A DNA stretch of 64,000 nt from Spirodela intermedia (Eukaryota; Streptophyta; Magnoliopsida; Alismatales; Araceae), in the NCBI GenBank assembly GCA_902729315.2, contig LR746264.1, forward strand, positions 1,552,501-1,616,500, in the 5' to 3' direction. Made by a program: the position numbers and the translations under genes. This document shows, piece by piece, positions 61,059-64,000 of this stretch. The number at the start of each line of letters is the position of its first letter. Positions within the stretch are counted from its first letter, which is position 1. The notes below the pieces were generated by a model that worked only from the letters and a program-made list of their open reading frames with translations, did no database searches and was not told the origin of the DNA.

Positions 61059-61141
61059 TGATCAAGGCAGAGGTCTTCCTCAAGTACTACCTTGGGGAAG
61101 ACAGGGTGATGGACACTGAACTCGGGAGCTTCATGGGCCAC
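61059..61141 (+). pseudogene. Fragment of a GPAT exon 1
   Basis: About 81 bases align with 47224-47304 of the GPAT gene with about 12 mismatches by hand count and no gap. The frame reads EVFLKYYLGEDRVMDTELGS against [20 protein letters not shown] of the intact gene, then similarity ends at CATGGGCC. Nothing else of GPAT was found around it. It lies in the same orientation and order relative to LBD copy C as the intact GPAT does to copy A. Confidence 0.85.
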
Positions 61142-62677
61142 TCTAGCTCCATATCACTGTCTTTTCTGACTCTCCCTCTTCTATACAAGCAGAACCCCCA
61201 AACCCACCCCCACGTACAGCTGCTGCATCCAAGAGCTGAGAGCCGCATTTGCCAAGAAGAGAAGAAGAAAGCAGCCTTCTTGAGAGCATTTCTTGGTACC
61301 CAAATGGATCAGAAAAAATCGATATTCACAACTGTAAAATTTCACATTTATATATATATAAATATCCACAGAGAGAGAGAGAGAGAGAGAGGCGGGCTAG
61401 AAACAGGAGAGAAGAAGAAAGGTGCCAGCTTGAGAGCTTTTCTTGGTACCTTGTGTTGATGTCAAGCCAATGTGATCTTCTCCTCCAAATAGGGGTAACC
61501 TGCAATAAATGGACCGAGTTTATGCATGCTTCAAGAACTTCATGCTAAGCCAATGGAAATACATCGCAACGACCAGCACAAGGAGGGTCAATGGAACCAA
61601 CAAGCAGTAGTACCTAACAAATAGAATCAAGATCAATCAGAGAGACAATCATAGAATCACAAGTCAAGAAAAAAAAACCTAGATTGCACTGGGCCTTGAA
61701 CAGACCCTAAACTCCAAGGCTAAGAGATTAAAACCCAAGTCATATGAAGACCCATCTTAATACAATTGACAAAAGCTTGAAAAAGAGTGTGAATCCTAAA
61801 CCATAAAATTGTAAACTCTGAAGCATTAAGTAGAGATCTTGTGAAGATCCTGTGAAGATCAATCTGAACACATGATATGAGCTTTGAAAAGCACAAATAC
61901 CATAACCTTAAAAACTAAGAAACAAGGAGGCTAAGGGGATGATCACAGGGCTCCACTTGTGAACTGTTGAAAGAAAGATGGATGCCAAACGAATCTAGAT
62001 TCTGCTCCACAGAGACTGCTAAAAAACCTGTGGTCTAAAGCCCTGTCTTGTGGACATGGTGGGAATAAGGTATATTTGACTGAATTAACAACCTGTCTTT
62101 CTCATAGATATTCAAAAAAATGATTTAAATAATCTAAAGCCCAACTAGTTATCAAATCTGATCAGAGCTTCCTTTTTTTCTGTTTTTTCTTGTTCACATA
62201 AATGGGGATGCACCAGTCGGTAATTTTATCACCAAGACTAATTATCGGCCTTCTTAGCTACTAATTTTCTTTTAAAAAGATCCGGAGATACCCACCAGAC
62301 GTCTGAACTTATTTTCTTAAAAGTCCTTGACATATCCTTCTGAGATTTCCTTTCTTGGAGTATGAGGATCTATAACCTATCCAAGTATTTCAACCAGACC
62401 TCTCAGGGAATCGACTACCAAAATTGGGGATTAGTCCAGTTGTTCTGGAGGTCAACCCCTCTATTATAAGAGGTTGTCCATGTTCTGTTCAGTAGATTAC
62501 TTGATAAATTTAGGACATTGCATATCAGAGGGGACACATTTACAACGCATCCTCCGTGGTTGCCTTGGATTCTTCACAAGTTCACCCAGGAAAAAACATG
62601 GACGAGAACAAGGCAGGGGATTAAAGATAATCAACACAAGATTTGAAGGAGGAAGATGAGCATCAGATGAATCAAAA
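61142..62677. other. Intergenic between the GPAT fragment and LBD copy C
   Basis: Contains the GA-bearing unit at 61250-61460 (see 56480-56780) and otherwise no gene. From about 62555 to 62677 the sequence aligns with the intron and start of exon 2 of LBD copy A. Left of about 62555 the similarity stops, which marks a duplication breakpoint. Confidence 0.55.
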
Positions 62678-63169
62678 TCACTTGTTCTCGCTGGGCTGCT
62701 GGGGGCCAAGGTACAACTGCCCATCATACATATTCTGGGCGAAGGCAGCTACCTCCTTCATCAGATGAGATATGGCTGCACTGCCGCCATCGCCATCGCA
62801 GTCACCGTCGCCGGCGGGGAAGGATACGTTCTCAACCTGGCGGATCTGTTCATTGAGGGAAGCGAGCTCCTCTAGCGCGGAGTAGACTTGGTTCGCGACC
62901 TGGCGGATGGCTCCCGCGCAGCCTTCGACGGGGAAGCGGGCGCGAAGGTCGGACTCGTAGAGGATGGAGCGCATGGCGTCTGATCGCAGAGAAGGATCGA
63001 TGCTGGAGAGGATCTTGAGAATGTTGCTGACGCCGAAGAGGTGGTGGGCGTTCTCGAAAATCTTGGGCTGGTCTGGGGGAAAGTACGGGGCTAACAGGCA
63101 ATTGGCACCGCACTTGCGGCGCTGGAACTTGCAGGCGGCGCAAGCCTGGTACGGTCCCTCCTTAGCCAT
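62678..63169 (-). CDS. LOB-domain protein, copy C
   Basis: 163 residues from MAKEG. Zinc motif CAACKFQRRKCGANC, then LAPYFPPDQPKIFENAHHLFGVSNILKIL, MRSILYESDLRARFPVEGCAGAI and a Leu-rich helix (NQVYSALEELASLNEQI), then a Gly/Asp-rich linker and DGQLYLGPQQPSENK. It is the closest relative of copy A in the window. The donor site of the copy A intron is present (AA|GTGATT), but the acceptor AG is changed to AC (GGGTGAAC), and sequence beyond the first 20 bases of exon 2 is not homologous. The TGA right after ENK is therefore the probable end. Intact LOB domain suggests it could still bind DNA (inference). Confidence 0.83.
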   Translation of the reverse strand: MAKEGPYQACAACKFQRRKCGANCLLAPYFPPDQPKIFENAHHLFGVSNILKILSSIDPSLRSDAMRSILYESDLRARFPVEGCAGAIRQVANQVYSALEELASLNEQIRQVENVSFPAGDGDCDGDGGSAAISHLMKEVAAFAQNMYDGQLYLGPQQPSENK

Positions 63170-63175
63170 CAGCTA

Positions 63176-63999
63176 CTCTCTCTCTCTCTCTCTCTCTGTG
63201 GTTCGGCCCGTTGACTTGGACGACGGAGGTAGATCGCGTGGGCTGGAAGGTGGGTCGGCAACGGGAAGGCGAGATGGCGGCACCGAGAGGGGATGGTGAG
63301 GCCGGAGGTGGCTGGGAGGCGGAACAGCAGCGGGAAGACGGGATGAGGCTGGAGGGGAGGCGGCAGCGATGGCGACGGACGGCGGCAACGGCGGATGAGG
63401 CTGGTAGGGGAATACGTAAATGATACCAGAACGAAGTATAAATAGGGAGCCTGCGCTCGCGCGCGAGAGAGGGAGAGAGAGAGAGAGCGGGACGGACGGA
63501 GGGAGGGAAAATTTTGAATTTGAGTGCTGAGAGTACATCTCTCTCTCTCTCTCTCTTTCGCTCAGATTTAAATTTTTCCTCCCTCCGTCCTTCCCGCTCT
63601 CTCTATCTCCCTCTCTCTCTCTCTCACTCCTTATTTATCCTTCGTCCTGGTTTTCTCTGTCCCCCCCCCCCCCCTCCCAGCCTCATCCGCCGTCGCCGCC
63701 GTCCGTCGCCATTGCTGCCGCCTCCCCTCCAGCCTCATCCGTCGTCGCCGCCGTCCGTCGCCACTGCTGCCGCCTCTCCTTCAGCATCAACCGCCGTCAC
63801 CGTTTCCCTCCAAACGACGCCGTCTCGTCTTCCCGCTGTTCCGTCTCCCAGCCACCTCCGACTTCATCATCTCCTCCCGTCGCCGCCGTCTCGCCTGCCC
63901 CCTGCTGACCCACCTTCCAGACACCTCCGCCCACGTGATCTCCCTCCGTCGCCCAAGTCAACGGGCCAAACCACAGCGAGAGAGAGAGAGAGAGAGTAG
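63176..63999. repeat. Near-palindromic promoter region, right edge of window
   Basis: 63176-63530 and 63545-63999 are reverse complements of one another with modest divergence and one extra tandem copy in the right arm. Centre is about 63,540: GCGGGACGGACGGAGGGAGG on the left faces CCTCCCTCCGTCCTTCCCGC on the right. The left arm is the leader and promoter module of LBD copy C; the right arm ends CAAGTCAACGGGCCAAACCACAG plus (GA)n and GTAGA, the exact counterpart of the copy C leader up to its start codon. Confidence 0.88.
63437..63445 (+). promoter_or_regulatory. TATA-like element in the palindromic promoter
   Basis: TATAAATAG on the + strand, facing right, away from copy C and toward the predicted fourth copy. 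The mirrored position 63631-63639 reads GATAAATAA on the minus strand, facing copy C. Each would be 450-560 bases from the gene it faces. Confidence 0.4.
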
Positions 64000-64000
64000 A

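Noticed and set aside
1-64000. CRISPR arrays, tRNA or rRNA genes, bacterial operons
   Set aside because: None seen on either strand by eye; the repeats present are microsatellites, tandem duplications and inverted duplications typical of plant nuclear DNA. A tRNA scan was not possible here.

Overview
The window is plant nuclear DNA. The genes are intron-bearing and encode plant-only families (G-type lectin receptor kinase, KMD F-box/kelch protein, DUF620, DUF538, LOB-domain proteins, land-plant GPAT). They sit in AT-rich intergenic DNA full of (CT)n/(GA)n microsatellites. The very GC-rich coding exons of most genes, beside AT-rich introns and spacers, suggest a monocot, but this is inference; species and chromosome cannot be told from the sequence.

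Layout. 1.4-2.3 kb: ribosomal protein uL1/L10a (+). 3.8-6.3 kb: SD3-1-type lectin receptor pseudokinase (-). 8.4-9.5 kb: KMD-type F-box/kelch protein (+). 9.5-13 kb: AT-rich spacer. 13.3-15.7 kb: three-exon DUF620 gene (+), followed by a 450-bp pyrimidine tract. 16-23 kb: gene-free AT-rich DNA holding a decayed, internally deleted Ty3/gypsy-like element. 23.6-24.1 kb: DUF538 secreted protein (-). 26.2-31.8 kb: coiled-coil gene of about twelve exons (-), function unrecognised. 34.8-43.3 kb: complete eleven-exon CCR4-type deadenylase (-). 46.9-48.5 kb: GPAT5/7-type acyltransferase (+). 49.0-64.0 kb: a rearranged LOB-domain (LBD) gene cluster.

The most unusual region is the right-hand 15 kb. LBD copy A (-) and copy B (+) lie in the two arms of a roughly 3-kb inverted duplication (about 48.70-51.74 and 56.77-59.82 kb) around a 5-kb spacer. 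Further right, an 80-bp GPAT exon remnant and LBD copy C (-) repeat the GPAT-LBD order of the first block. The last 0.8 kb is a second near-palindrome that mirrors the promoter and leader of copy C and stops just before the expected start codon of a fourth copy, predicted beyond the window. Copy A has an unlisted second exon coding for an acidic tail; copies B and C have lost that tail through different lesions.

Other points: two introns use GC-AG borders (RPL10A intron 2 and DUF620 intron 2). All splice coordinates come from reading frame, phase and GT/GC-AG borders by eye, not from transcripts. The genes are unrelated housekeeping or regulatory loci; only the LBD/GPAT cluster shares a duplication history.
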